DNA of 64,000 nucleotides from Hypholoma sublateritium FD-334 SS-4 (GCA_000827495.1 KN817533.1:186001-250000); one strand, 5' to 3'. Counted from the first letter of the stretch, positions 24,917-37,790 are shown. Numbers and translations: made by a program. The notes: generated by a model from the sequence alone, not told the origin.

Positions 24917-27900
24917 TCAGAACCCCGCAATCCGGGTGCTCCGCCGCGCCTTCTTGTCGAAATCCCGCGATCCGTTGACGCTTGGGGTCGCCGCATCTTC
25001 CTCACCCGACGTACCCCTGAGAAGGTTCATGATTCGCTTCTTCTCGTCACGCTGCCCCGGGTCCTCGTACATCACGCGCATACTCTCCTCCTGAGGGGAC
25101 AGATCGTCGGCATACGACGAGTCGAACGGGTTGATCGCGCCGTCGTTGTACCCTGCGGGGAGGCCGGGGTCGGGCTTGCGCGCCATCCGTGCAGACTTCG
25201 ACGACTCGGCGACACGCGCGGCAAGCTGCGCGTCGGAGGGCTGCCGGGATTGAGGCTGCATTATCAAAATGTAGCGTTAGAATTCTTCACCGCCGCAGAG
25301 ACACCAAGCTGACCTTCGACCGCTGCGGCCGTGCCCGTTTCCCATTCCGATGCGCCGGGCCCACCCCAGTCAGTGCACCTGCTTCATCGCCCTCCGGGGA
25401 TGGCCGCTTGCCTAGTAGGCTGGTGATGCTCTCCTGCAGCGCTTTCGTCGCCTCGTGATCGACCTTCATCGGGGACAGCGACGAGCGGCTTGTGCTGCGC
25501 TGGAGCGGAGCCTTCATCGGCGATGGCGACGTTGACGACGGCACGCGCACGTCGTCAAGCCCTGCGGTTGCCGCACGCCGGCGAGCCAGCGACGGGCCGA
25601 AGTCAAACGTTGCGGACCCATCGGCGTCGAGCAGGCTCACAACGGAACCCTGGCGACTGGGGTCAGCGAATGCGGGAGTGCCAAGGAGAGAGCGTGAGGG
25701 GGTAGCGATGGACGATGGGTGGGGGATGTATGAGGAGCCGCCGAGGGTGTGGTTAGGCATGCCGAATATGAATTTCTCGGGCTCGGGAGGGTTTGGGATA
25801 ATCACGGTTGGTTCTCGTTCAAGGCTCTTCGGATTTTTGAGGTGAGGTTCGATGGCTGGGGTATGTCGAGGGGCAGCGGCAAGTGCTTCATCTGAAGACG
25901 AAGATTTGGCTCAGTACGTATCGTTCCAAGGCGGTGAAAGCATACTATTCGTAATGTCATGTATACGACTATCGTCTTCGACGTCCATCGCATTTTTAGT
26001 ATCGGCGATTGGGGCGTTGTCGATCGCCTTTCCCTTTCCTTTGACGTCTTTCCGATCCACTTGCATTCGGAGATCATCGTATATTTCAGGGACAAAAGAG
26101 CCGTTAACAAGGAACTCATGGACCTGTGGTATCGCGCCCGACGACGCCATTGCCGCAAGCCACTGCACGTCGATGACCGGAATGTCCCATTCACGCGCTT
26201 TCTCGAATTTAAGGCCAGTACCGGAAGGGCATATTAGATGGGTGGAATGCCGGGTAAATGTGGTGGCAAGAGCGATACCTGAAACAGAAGAAATCGACAT
26301 TAAGAACTGAGAGAATGAATTGACCGACGGCCATTGAAATCATTACCAAGGGCTCGGAATAGTCGTTTTAGTCCATGGGCCTCCGATTGCTCAAATCCAG
26401 AGATCGAGATAATGATATCTTCCGCCCCTGGAGCAAACCCCTGTGTCAGTACGGCATTGCAAAAGGTGGAACGTTTGACAGACCAGCCACAGGCAATTGG
26501 ATGTCCAATGGGACGAACGAAACCTGTTCGTCAGGAGCACATATACGTTCCTCGTAAATGCATTGCTCTAGCCAACAGTCCGTACGATATTTTCGGCGTA
26601 GATACTCGTCTTCTTCCATTCTGTATATCTTACTTCCCCTGTAGTGCAAGATTAATTTGATCCAGCGCATTGCGAGAATGAAGGAAGATAAAAACATACG
26701 ACACCAATCGCACAATGATGAAATCAACCTCTTCATCTTCAACTGTGGAAATATACCCACCAAGTTGCTCTACAGCATTCCGCACTACGGCGCCTTTCGC
26801 TTCACCCAGTGCTCGTACTCGTTTACCTGCGAATATCTGTGGCGGGAGAGATGCAGAACCCGAGCCCGATGCATTTGCCACCCCAGCGGAGAACGCCTCT
26901 CCATGCTTAGATGATTGCCCGGCCATTGCGGGATCACCTCCAGCGGAGGGCGCGCCCGGTTGTGCGCGTCCGCTAAACACCGCTGCTGCCGTGGACGTAC
27001 GTCGGAAAGGTAACTGCCGGGAGCTACCAGGGTCCATTAAAGGTGCAGCCGGAGCGAAGGAATTTGCACGGCGGCAGTTGGAAAGAATACTGCGAGCAGT
27101 CCCGAACTGTTGGCGAACAGGCGAGGCGGGATCGGGGAGGATAGTCTTCTTTGGTGAGTTGGGGCCACCTATTTTCGACGGACTGAGGATGACTTCACCA
27201 TCGGTGATTTGGTAGCCGCGCCGCTCAAGAAGGCCGCCCCACAGCTGGAGAGTCACATCGGGAAGGACATTCACAAATGCGGGCTCGTCTTCTTGGTCGT
27301 CTGCATTGTTGTTGTTGTTGTTGTTGTTGTTGGGGAGAGAAGGTGAAGGAGCTTCATCGTGCTGTGAAGGAACCGTCGATGAGGGTGGCAAGGAAGTATT
27401 ACGTGCTAAAGGAAAGCTGGGTTTAGTATATGAATAACAATTTGAGAATACGCTGACCTTCTACCAGTGTTTTTCGCTCGGGACGTGGTCGTCGTACTTG
27501 GTATTTAGCTTCGTCAAACCTTCCACCGAAATCCAGAGAGTCCCAAAACCACTCTTCCCAGATGAGGTGGATTTTCGCTTCGCCTTTGGCATTGAATTTC
27601 TCGGCGTAGCGCATCTTCTCTGTTTCCTCGTCCCCTGAGCAGAGTAGATGTGTTACTCGCACGGGCCGCTCCAGATCCTTCAGATATATTCCATCGTGTT
27701 TCCTCAGAATCTTGCTGATCTGAGTTCTGCGCGTAATATCGGTGATTCCAGATGGGCAGACAACAACGCCCGAAAATATTGGCAGCCTGTGCCGCTCCGC
27801 ACTCTATTCCACGAAAGTTATGACCATGTAGGACCTTCCTTACGCGATCAGGGAACATACCTGCGCCATATCCACATCATCGCCCTTCAGCCATATTTGA

Positions 27901-28431
27901 TAGTTCTCCATAATCCAAGAAGGTTTCACAATAGGAATCTTGCGCTCGAGAGCACACTGTTGAGAGGTAGAGATCAATATTGAATACACGAAGTCCTAGA
28001 GGAGGTAACATAACTTACCATGTATTTCGCGCCTCCATGGTCCACTGCTACAAGATGGGTTACGCGATCCGTAAACGCGGGTGTACACGTCGCGCCGAGT
28101 TCCACGGCTTGTTTGAATAGTGTAGGCTGTCGTAACGATCAAGTTCGCCAAACTGTCGAACATTGCACGAGCCAAATTCTCACCTTGTCTGTGACTCCGG
28201 TGGCACAGATGGACATTCCCTTCATTGGTCTCGGGCATAAGTCGAATGCGGCAGTATCGTCGCTGTCGACCTGTGTGTCTTGTGCCCAACAACTCTCCAC
28301 AATCGGTCGCGCGTAGGCACCCTTGTCTGCCGGCCGAAGTTTAACATTGGGAACCTAGATAGTTTTGGTATCATCACTATCAGCATGTAAATAGAACATA
28401 CTTTGCTGGATTTGTTCCCCCGTCGCCGCAT
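24917..28431 (-). CDS. DPB11: BRCT-repeat replication initiation/checkpoint protein (DPB11/Rad4/Cut5, TopBP1 family)
   Basis: Start at 28431: MRRRGNKSSK spliced (GTATGT...TATCTAG) to VPNVKLRPADKGAY, the usual Rad4/Dpb11 N-terminus. Four BRCT modules follow. BRCT1: PMKGMSICATGVTDK, RVTHLVAVDHGGAKYM, IPIVKPSWIMENY (28.26-27.88 kb). BRCT2: VRVTHLLCSGDEETEKM, IHLIWEEWFWDSL (27.8-27.5 kb). BRCT3 starts IFAGKRVRALGEAKG (26.85 kb on). BRCT4: EDIIISISGFEQSEAHGLK, FTRHSTHLICPSG, IPVIDVQWLAAM (26.43-26.1 kb). A disordered linker between BRCT2 and 3 has nine Asn encoded by a trinucleotide run. The long Ser/Pro-rich tail ends RRSTRIAGF. In yeasts this scaffold binds CDK-phosphorylated Sld3/Sld2 and activates ATR at stalled forks; the four-BRCT count fits. 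Some internal exon edges are approximate. Confidence 0.92.
27306..27332. repeat. (TTG)9 trinucleotide microsatellite inside DPB11
   Basis: Nine perfect TTG units on the plus strand, read as nine Asn codons in the DPB11 linker. Length variation between strains would not break the frame. Confidence 0.85.
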
Positions 28432-29959
28432 TTTGGAGAAGTGAGGAAAATGCGAAGCAAAATACTGACTGAGTACAACGAGAGGTTTCGTGACAACGTG
28501 ATGACTGGCGCGCGACAATTTGTTTAGGGCCGGTGCAAACGCGACATTCCGGATTCTCAGCGGCTGAAGTTGAACTCATTCCCCTTCTTGCTTGCCTCCA
28601 CCAGCCACAAAGCAGCCACGCCCTGCAATGCGACTCTTTGCTATACAATGTGTTATTATGTGCAAGGGAGCACTCCACAAACCGTCCATTCGCTCAGGGT
28701 TTCCATGACATGAATTAGTACCAAAATTCGAACGAAACAGGCGCCTTTCTAAACATATTATTTGTCGTAACATTTGACCAATCAACGACTCGAAAGCAGT
28801 TTCCAGGACTTGAGATCAAGCACTTTTCACAGCTTTTCACTTAGGGTACATCTACTTACTTTGACAGTTTCTGCTTCTCACTAAGAATCCTTACGCTTCC
28901 TGAGTCTTAACAGCCGATATCGTAAACAAAACGAATTTAAAGAACTGATTTGAGAAGAGGATTCAGAAGTATGAGGTTCTATGAGGCTCTGCCGTTGATT
29001 TTTCACTGGTCGAGGTTGGCATTACATCGCGGTTCTATTTTTAGCATACCGCTTGGCATTGCTTGCCAGAAATTCGCCGTTGCTTCGCCGTGGCCTTCAG
29101 TACTTACTTGCTGTAAGGTAATTATGTAGAAGGCCGGAAGTCGATTGGCACTCCTTGCGACTGTCCCTAACTGTCCCTGATCGCAAAACCGAGTTAAAAT
29201 AACAGAGAAATACCTATTGTCACACTGTCTAAGGATCTAGCCGCGATAGCGGCAAAAGAAATCTGAATTATTGACGGAGTCAGAGCTATCCACAATATCG
29301 ATCGGCGCCCTGATATAACGTATATAACGATGTACATACATGAGTGACTAGTGACTCGGGAAGCTCTTGCGTCTACATGGGTTTGGTGAGCGTTTGCCGA
29401 GGGGGAGAGTGGGGGAGAGTTGGTGAGGCTTGATTTCCTTTTTTAAGCACTGTGGAGGGTGGTCAGGCTACCCCGCTCTGACCGATCACCGCACTCGGCT
29501 TGCGCATTGGCATTTCAATTGGTGAACACATTAACAGGACCCGGGGGGACGCCCGTCGCATATTCTCACGGGTATTACATGAGACTGCGCAAGCAGGTTG
29601 CAAACAGGAGGAACCTTCTGAAGAGACCGTTGTGTACAAAAAGTGAATCTCAACCCAAATGCTCTCTTGACATGCAAGTTACCAAAGGCGAAACGCAAAA
29701 GCATCATCCCGAGCCAGTGTTTTTCTCCTCAGGTCTGCCTGCGGCACTTTATTCCTTTGAAATTCAGGCCCATTTGTATTGTAGGTATGTTTGCCGTTCA
29801 GGCTCCGAACTATCCCGAGACCCATGTTCTCCGGACCTGCACAGACCTGCACCGGGCCACATGGCCATATGATGTGATCAAACCCGGCTACTGTTGTACC
29901 AGAACTAGATAAATGACAAAAAGTACTCGCTAACGCTATTCCATGCTATCCCCGCCGTT
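28432..29959. other. 1.5-kb intergenic region, divergent genes
   Basis: Between the DPB11 start and the DUF6533 gene. A plus-strand open frame of 137 codons at 29459-29872 begins with a non-ATG codon, has no recognised domain and is probably chance. No tRNA or repeat was recognised. Confidence 0.45.
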
Positions 29960-31636
29960 ATGGATGTCGTCGAGCTTGCGAACTCTGTTTTGAGTACCAG
30001 AGTTGTTTCAGTGAGTCAGATTTTCGTTTTTTTTTTTTTTATAAAACTGGAGTTTTTTGACCCATATTTCTTTTTAGTATGTTGGCGGTACGCTTTTGTC
30101 GCAGCTCATAAATGACATTGCAATACTCTGACCAAGCGTGAAGCGGGCGGCATAGCGATTCTGGTGAGTCTCTGTTGTCGAGGTTGAAAGCGTCGCTGTT
30201 CTTAGAAATCATTGGCACGCACAGTTTTACGATAGCCTCCTGACTCTGGAGCGGGAAATCGAGGCGATATGGATGTCGAAACTCACGTGGATGAAGTTCA
30301 TGTATCTGTTAACTAGGTACTCAGCCATAGCGGAAGCTGGCGTTGTGATTGCTCGTGAGTTATGCGATGGAAGACTATAAAATTTCCTGAAACCTAGACC
30401 TCTTCTGCAAGTCCTCACGATTCCGGGAGACTGGTACGCTGAGTGCAGCCTCGTCTTCAAAACCAACGTCGGTATGTCGACGGTCCCCGACACACTACCA
30501 ATGTCGCACCTCTAAACCTTTATTTTACACAGCTCTCTTTGTATTTGGGCTAGGGGCTGGCGAGGGTGCGCTTTCATAAATCTCCTGATTGAGCCTTTTC
30601 ATATACCGACCCAACTTCTACGAATTAGTTATTATGACCATTCGAACATGGGCTGTCTGGCAAAAAAACAGAACCATGATGTACATTCTCCCTATATTTT
30701 ATGTCGTGATATGGACTGGCGCGTTTGTGGCGATGGGTATCTTCCTGACCAGGCTGGAATGTAACTATCGCCTTTTCGCCATCTATAACTCGCATTCACT
30801 GAAACATATACCCCTACATAGTCGCGCCAGATCCTCGCAATGCATACATCGGCTGCTATGCCACAGGAACATCCCCAATAATCTTTGTCCCTTGGGTCTT
30901 ACTCCTTTTCTACGACGCAGGTATGTGTTCACATTCGCGGGCCCCAATAAGCACAAGCCCTGAACAACAGCTCAACCAGTTATGTTCTGTTTGATGGCCA
31001 TTCCGACTTACAAATTATGTGGGTGCTGCTGGATTTCGGGGTTCTGTTCTCTTGCTTACATAGCGAAGACCGTTCTGGAAGCAGCTCCCGGTTTATTCGC
31101 ATTGTCCACAGGGACGGTAAATCAGTCTTTACTCTTCCAATCAGTACAAAAATTGACGACTTTCCAGGTGTTGTATATTATCTCTACTTATTTGGTAAGC
31201 GCTTGTGCGCCTGTGTTCGTCAGGGTCTCGCTGATAGACAGCCCATCAGTGCTATCACTTGCCAACATCATCATTACGTTAACATTCCCTGTGAGCCTCC
31301 CTTACTGCATTCTTCTATCCTAGGCGGCTAATTCATATTTCTAGTCGGATCTCATTCTCGTTTTTTCTCTGTGAGCACATACACATCGATGTCGGTGAAT
31401 GTCATGGCCATACTAGTTACTAAAACCTCTACAGAATGTCCCGCATCATTCATGCAGTCCTTGCATGTCGGGTCGTCCTGCACATCGACCAGCACGGCCG
31501 CCAGGCGATGACCGCGAGCGAGTCTTCATTACCCCCAAACACGCCGATCGTTAGCTCAAGGCCACGAGGAAAGTCTCTAACACAAGCACCGTTGTCGCCT
31601 CATTACTGGGAAACTGTTACTCCATACGCAGGATGA
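29960..31636 (+). CDS. DUF6533 seven-helix membrane protein
   Basis: Start MDVVELANSVLSTRVVS at 29960. After one or two short introns comes GIAIL-FYDSLLTLEREIEAIW, the signature of the N-terminal DUF6533 domain (Y/F-D-xLLTLxxEIxxIW), then KLTWMKFMYLLTRYS. Further membrane segments: FYELVIMTIRTWAVWQKN, MYILPIFYVVIWTGAFVAM, NAYIGCYATGTSPIIFVPW, VVYYLYLF-VLSLANIIITLTFP, and the C-terminal SRIIHAVLACRVVLHI followed by a cytosolic tail ending ETVTPYAG. The family is expanded in Agaricomycetes, has a GPCR-like seven-helix shape, and its function is unknown. The second exon near 30080-30170 and several other splice points could not be fixed by eye. Confidence 0.82.
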
Positions 31637-32114
31637 TCAATGAAGTCTGTCCTCTTCAGAACCTCAACGGTCATTAAATTGCCCAATGTATTAACACTAT
31701 ACCGCCAGAATCCTCACAATTCTTACTTACAAGCGGCGTTGAACGTTGAACATTGACCGGGACCACTCGTGCTAACATTACGCCGGGACTATTTCCGCAT
31801 ATCATTGTTCTCCAAATGGAAAATACAGTGATCTGAGCAAAAGAACGGTGGACTTCGAAAAATCCCGCGGTATAGAGGTGTGTATACAACTCACGCGGGA
31901 AATCAAATGCGAAAGTGGAGGGGAGAAGCTTTGGGCGTGGGGAATGGCTGCATTATAGCTCGCGATGTAAGTGCATACGATCACGATCATGCAGGGTACC
32001 CAGAATAAGTATGAGGCCAAATCTACACACGTCCTTTCGAAAGTTCTACCGTACAGGGACGAGCGGTCGGATGTTCCAGTGCAATCACGGACAGGCGAAG
32101 GGGTCAAACTTGGA
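31637..32114. other. Convergent intergenic region
   Basis: Between the DUF6533 stop and the stop of the minus-strand membrane protein. No feature recognised. Confidence 0.5.
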
Positions 32115-33432
32115 TCAAACACGCGGGCCGGTGCTGGCCTTCCTCACAGGCTGCAATCGAGTCGAATTGAGAGTCGTGCTGCGCGATACAGATAAACCAT
32201 TAACGCTGTCGCCGGAAGTGGTTGCCAATATCGTCGCTTCCAGCTTTGACGAGATGGGCGCATCCCGTGAGACAAAAGTACTGGAATTGCGATGTCCATG
32301 CGCCGAGCCAGAGTCAGAGCACGGGCGCGGGCCAGCTAAAGGCCCGGGGGATCGCACTGACCCAAATTTATATGTCGGGGATCCTGTTGGTTCGTCATGG
32401 CCGGGAGGAGAGGACAGTGGTGATTGGTCGTTTAGAAGGTGTAAATTCGACGGCACCGGAGAAACCCAGCCTCTTGCTCCATCACTCTGCCTGTGGTCGT
32501 CGAGGTAATGCCCGTGAATGGAGGTGTCAGGCACGACACTGCTATGGATAGGACGCATGGGTAGGACGGAGTCTCCTGCGTTGCGGTCATCGACGGTGGA
32601 TCGGTTCACTGAATTCACGGTGCGCGTCCGTGTGTGGAGATCGGTGGCCTCGCGGAGCGGTGGAATATATTTGCTCCAGCTGTATCTCTTTTTAAGGGAG
32701 CGACTTCGGCTTCTTAGGAAGAATGCTATTCCTAAGAATATAATGAAGGATAGCGCGCCAAACGTTGTTCCTAGAACAATTGTCACGCGAGTTGTATTGG
32801 AGGATTGAGTGGGAAGGCCCATAATAGAAGAGCTGATGCTTGTCGAAGCTTGAGTTGCGGGTACAATTGATGTAGCATTTGAATCAAGCTGCGTAACACT
32901 TTGGATAAAATAGATTTTCAGCTTGAGCTCGTCCTCCGGCCTTATCGCCGATATATCCACTGAATAACTCACATGAACGCATTGACATTGAGTGTTTTGC
33001 TGCCATTTGCAGGACGCAGTTGCAGAATATGCTGCTTGTTCTCCAGTGCTGTCGCGTTCCACACCACTCGCATGGCTGTTTTGTTGGAAGCTTGACTATG
33101 AGCCTCGGAAAGGCTGATATCGACAGATGATGCTCCATCAAGGATGAAACCTACGGATTCTCCGTTGAAAGTCGGCGAAGTGTAGTAAACAGCAACTCCT
33201 GCATATCGCGGTCGGTGAACATGAGCGTAGTTAATATGAAGGCTTTACATTGAAATTACTCACCAGTGAAGGTTAGATTGGCCGTTGGAATAATTTCATT
33301 ACTGGTAGTGCAAGATCTAGGCGAGCCCGAAAGTTGCGGATTGACCACCCATCCTGTTCCGTTGCAAAGTGGCGGATCATAAACAATTGCCGTCAAAATG
33401 TCATTTCCAATGGTGAGATTGTGCCAGCTCAT
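32115..33432 (-). CDS. Single-span membrane protein with Ser/Thr-rich stalk
   Basis: Exon blocks in order: MSWHNLTIGNDILTAIVYDP and PPLCNGTGWVVNPQLSGSP (ATG 33432), splice ACT-G/GA to VYYTSPTFNGESVGFILDGA and SSVDISLSEAHSQASN, splice to PEDELKLKIYFIQ, and a 300-codon last exon. The ectodomain resembles the jelly-roll-like modules of fungal single-span proteins. The Thr/Ser stalk is followed by a transmembrane helix (TIVLGTTFGALSFIIFLGIAF, about 32780-32715), a basic anchor RSRSRSLKKRYSW and a long Ser/Pro-rich cytosolic tail. No signal peptide is visible at this start, and an upstream exon is possible. I know no function; a surface sensor or adhesion role is inference from architecture. Confidence 0.72.
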
Positions 33433-34241
33433 AATGTAAATGACGGTGCAGCCCGCATGCGAGTGGAACTCGTCGAACGAGGAGGGGGTTGGATGGTCGT
33501 GGCCGGGAACAAAGCTGGGGAAATTTCCAATTCACCCCATGTTTGATGGGTGTAGAAATTGATGAGAATTTGATGCTCCGTACATAACTGTCCTCCTCAG
33601 TTCTATTGCTAATTGCATGCGAGTGTTACTTACAGAAGCTGACAGATTTCCAAGACATCCCACGCAAATCCCACGGCTCTCTATCTAATTGTAGAATAAA
33701 CGCACGGTGGCCCATGGTCCATTTATTAGCAGATGGAAAGTTTTCAATTCGCATCTCTCACACAAGGACTATGTGTTTGATTGTAACAGTTTGAAAGGTT
33801 GTCAGGCCGTATGAAACGTCTACGTACAGATTTTGTGGTTCTCAGGCAAATCCAGAATTCTCGGAATGCACGAGACCAACATGATGAACTTTTCCATGAG
33901 AGTCGACGGTGATCTGGGCTCTGAACCTGAATTCTTGAGGGTATGAACAATCGAACTACCATTCGATCATGCCAACGCCAACATGTAACCCAAATTCCAC
34001 ATACCGGGTTTCCAAGGGTATCTTGGAGGCTATATGTCCATCAGTTCAATTAAAATTATACAGACAACGCCACCTGATTGCCGTGGGATGCCGTTCTGTG
34101 TAACGAGCTTGGAGATGCCACTCGCGGCTCGGCGCAAGATGTGCAATTTTTCTGAAGAATGAAAAGACACCCCTGTGTCGAACTGATACCAGTATGTACG
34201 CACCAGGGAGAGATTGTCCTTGGAATTCTGATCAGCGCGCG
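33433..34241. other. Intergenic region, 0.8 kb
   Basis: May contain an unrecognised first exon of the gene at 32115-33432 near its right end. No supported gene. Confidence 0.4.
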
Positions 34242-35672
34242 CTACAAGCTAAACATCGCGAGAGAATTATTCCCCGTTCCAGGCCACTCCCATCTTCTCA
34301 CATCGACCCGAGGATCCACAAACATACCAACCTGCACCATGGGGTCGACCATGAACGTCAACGACCAGATAAACCAAGATGCAACCCATGTGTATCCAAG
34401 GCATCTAATCCACATGGACGGGCGCTTAACTACATCGTTCACGATGGAGCTTGATGCAGTAAGCGATGGTGACCCATTAGTTTCCAAGGTGCGATAGTTG
34501 ACTTTGTCGATGAGCTTTCCTGAACGGATGGCCTTGGGTGAGCTCAGAAAATCCCACAAAAACGCGGCTGTGGTCTCGATGGCAATTCCCAAAGGCTGTA
34601 ACATGAAAAATGTGAATGCTCCAAATCCAAGCCGACCAGCGAGCATGAGCTCTCCGGCGACATGTACGGATGCAGTTATGAAGAATGCAGTGCACAGCCA
34701 GAGGAATTTTCGCGCTGTCCTTAAAGTCGAAGGCTGAGAAGATGGAAGGACAGGAAGACGGAAGATGGAAGTTGTGGCGAAGTTCGCTAATGCTTTGATT
34801 GGCTGTAAGGCAGGTCAGACGTCAGTGTCTTGAGCCGAGATAGGTAGAGCGAGCGAGAAACCGAGCAACGGCGCACCTTCCTCAATAAGTGATGCCATAC
34901 ATATCTGCAAATGGGTGAGTCAGCCTCCTCATGCACCGGGCAATATTTACAATGCTTACCTCCATACTCGTTTGACACTCCAGGCTTGTGATAACGATCC
35001 GAACAAATTTGGCCACCTCTCAGGCGCAGAAAACCCTAGTCCGACAACAGCGATAGAGAGGAAACAGTTCATCCAGTTGATTCTTGCATATCCACCGGCG
35101 GCGAAGCCAGTAACCCCAAGTGCGCGCCATATGAGCGGGGAGTTCCTTAGTCCGAGCGTGCTGTATGTCATGGCAGGATTCGATGCGTTGAGTAGATATA
35201 TTGTGCATTCGATTGCAACGCCCAAGGCGCCCCGTCGCAATTGCCGAGCTACGAAAGCAGACCGCGAGGTGCTAGGAGGAACGCGGGGAGGAGTATAAGG
35301 TGATTCATGAGTCCAGCCGATCCCGCGCGCATTAATGAACAGATTGAGTGCCCATTTCACGCGCTCCTTGAGCGATGCTTCCGTGATTTTGCCTGCTTGT
35401 TTGTGATAGAGGTCCTTTATGCTGTCGGGATGCGTGATAAATATGATGTCTGCTGCAGTCATCAGTTGCGTCGCGATTGCCGACCCTTGGGCGAGGTCAA
35501 CTGCAGGATTTCCTGTAGTCGTTTTGGTGACGAGATAATGGCTGATCCAGAGAAGAGCGGAGAAGGAGGTATATTGGACCACTTTTGGTATTCCTGGGAC
35601 GATGGAGAGAATAAGACCGGCCTGGAAAATGGCATAGAGTGGGCCGTAGAATGATTCTCTGTTTGGTATCAT
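34242..35672 (-). CDS. Wax-synthase-like membrane acyltransferase
   Basis: Start at 35672 (MIPNRESFYGPLYAIFQAG). The first exon to 34956 holds several hydrophobic helices and ends in AWSVKRVWR. Joins by GT/AG introns give a 10-codon exon RYVWHHLLRK, then PIKALANFATTSIFRLP and KFLWLCTAFFITASVHVAGE, which match the WxxxFWxxxWHQxxR and SxxxH blocks of the wax synthase domain in fungal acyltransferases. The last helices include WIRCLGYTWVASWFIWSLTF. Members transfer acyl groups to alcohols, often in terpenoid or meroterpenoid pathways. No prenyltransferase, P450 or synthase lies nearby, so a cluster role is not supported. The likely location is the endoplasmic reticulum. The substrate is unknown. 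Confidence 0.83.
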
Positions 35673-36164
35673 TGGAAGGTCAGTCAGAGTAAGTGCCAGT
35701 GCGAACGTGATACTATTATGTTGCCACGTCGGCGCTTTAGCAAAAATTCAGCAGCCGTATATGATTGACAAACTGGGTAACAAACTTGCCTGAAGTAGGA
35801 TCAGATTTAGAACGAGGTGTACCAAAGAAAGGGGAGCTGTTGGGTCGTGCTTAAGTATGAGCGTTCCAAGCGTTGTCCGACTCATTCAAGTTAAAGGTGG
35901 AAAAATCGCCGAGAATTTGATTGGCCTTCATCATCAGGGTCGTCACGGCACACGGCTAGCGCAGTTACTTACAGCAGCATAACGAGAGAAATAATTTGAC
36001 GCGGGCGAGTAAGTAAGATCAGAAGTTGATAATAAGTACATGGCTCAAGGCGTATGTAAAAGCAAGGTAAAAGACCTGCCAGTGGTAGAAATTGCGATGT
36101 TTATCAGCGTTGCATCTTATCTTATCTAGTCACGCTTATAGTTTGTGACATCGGAGAATACTCA
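35673..36164. other. Divergent promoter region, acyltransferase and CK2 beta
   Basis: Likely also contains the first coding exon of the CK2 beta gene, which I could not place. No other feature seen. Confidence 0.4.
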
Positions 36165-37387
36165 TTGGTCCCATTCAATGATTCAACACCGTCGTCAAAG
36201 CCACCGCAGTCTTTCTTCTTACCGTCATTGTCTTTCAAAGCAGGAGTATGTCTTCAAAACTATTTTTCCAAACGACTGAACCAAACTTCCCTAGTGGAGG
36301 AAGCATCTACTGGCTCAGACTCAGATTATTCCAGGTGCGTCTCAATATTCTGGACTTTACACCGCAAACTGATATCTGCTGTAGCACAGTACGCCTTTAC
36401 AGTGGATCTTGAGTTCGAGGGGATTGGAAATGACGAAGGAACTATTAGTGGATCTCGTGGTTTCTTTCGTCCAAAGGCAACGAATATTTTTGCGAAGTCG
36501 ATGAAGACTTTATCCTCGACAGGTTCAACCTAACAGGCTTAAATAGCGAGGTCGCCAACTACTCTCAAGCTCTCGATCTTATCACCGACAGTTTAGGTAT
36601 TTCTAATGTTGTTTAATCAACTAGGAGGAGAAAGGAGTGGTAACCTGCTTGCAGATGATGATATCCAAGACGAACTTCGCGGATCGCTTGATGTCCAGGC
36701 TCGATTGCTCTACGGCCTCATCCACGCCCGCTGGATCGTCACCGCCCGAGGGCTCACAAAGATGGTACATTCACCTTTTTATTACATTTAACCTCATTAA
36801 TCGCTGTCCAGCTCGACAAATACAAGCGTGCCGACTTCGGTCGCTGCCCACGTGTCCTCTGTGCATCGCAGCCGCTCCTCCCCGTTGGACTCACCGACAT
36901 TCCATATGAGAAGTCCGTCAAACTCTTCTGTGGCCGATGCGAAGACCTGTACTCGCCCAAATCCTCGCGCCACGGCTCGATCGACGGCGCGTACTTTGGA
37001 ACCACCTTCCCTCACCTGCTTTACCTCGTGTACCCGACGCTCATCCCTGCTAAGGATGGCGACAATCCCACAGCAGTCGTAAGCAAGGACGGCGCGACAG
37101 GCGATGCGCGTGCGCGGAGGCGCGTCAAGGACGAGCCGGAGGTAGCTGTTGCGGCGGAAGGCGGGGGCGAGGGCATCAACACAGCGAGTGTCGCTATCAA
37201 GGCGGAGCGTTACAGACCGCGGATCTATGGGTTCCAGGTGAACGAGATCGCGAAGTTGCAGCGATGGCAAGAGGCTGTGAGGGACCGGTGAGTCTTTGTT
37301 CACTTTACAGTTTCTCCATTTCATTGCGATCCTTTTCATCGCAGGCAAATCGCACGATTGGAAGCTTTAGAGGCGAAGACGCCATAA
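36165..37387 (+). CDS. CKB1: Casein kinase II regulatory (beta) subunit
   Basis: Clear CK2 beta blocks: [60 protein letters not shown], the acidic loop [30 protein letters not shown], and the zinc-finger cysteines in RCPRVLC ... [14 protein letters not shown], then [21 protein letters not shown]. The C-terminal tail carries an acidic/Gly insertion and ends in [20 protein letters not shown], spliced to [15 protein letters not shown]2 beta dimerises through the zinc finger and regulates the catalytic alpha subunits in nucleus and cytosol. The true ATG is not in the first readable exon (open, no ATG, upstream stop at 36057), so an upstream exon is expected. The exon ending at 36334 joins the exon at 36449 in frame only if a 4-nt microexon (36385-36388) is used. 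Confidence 0.92.
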
Positions 37388-37790
37388 TCTTACGAACTCT
37401 TTGAATGTTTTTATACATCTGTGAATTTCATTTCTCAAATCTCTGGCAGTCGGTGCAAACGTAAGTGCATATTCATATACTAAGCTACATATCGCAGGAG
37501 GAAGATCGTGATCGTGAAAGTCGTACGTATGTGGAGTCAAGAAAGCCCAGAACGAAGCAAGTAATGAAAAAGATAAGCACCAGTCCATCCTTCGATGCAT
37601 GGAGCAAAGAAGGGGCATCAAAAAAGACTTCAGTAATTTTGCCTTGAAGGAATGTCCACACCGAAGCTTCTGCCTTGGACAATCGTCGATCAACATCACC
37701 ACTGAGTCGCCGGACGGGCCTAGCGCTCGCCAGCAATATTGGCCTTGATCCCGTCGTCAACGGACATTGGCTGAGAAAGCTCTCCCTTCT
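37388..37790. other. Convergent intergenic region
   Basis: Shared 3' flanks of CK2 beta and the large membrane protein. No feature recognised. Confidence 0.5.

Noticed and set aside
29459..29912. Overlapping plus-strand frames upstream of the DUF6533 gene
   Set aside because: Non-ATG start, two overlapping frames of similar length, no domain, no intron pattern.
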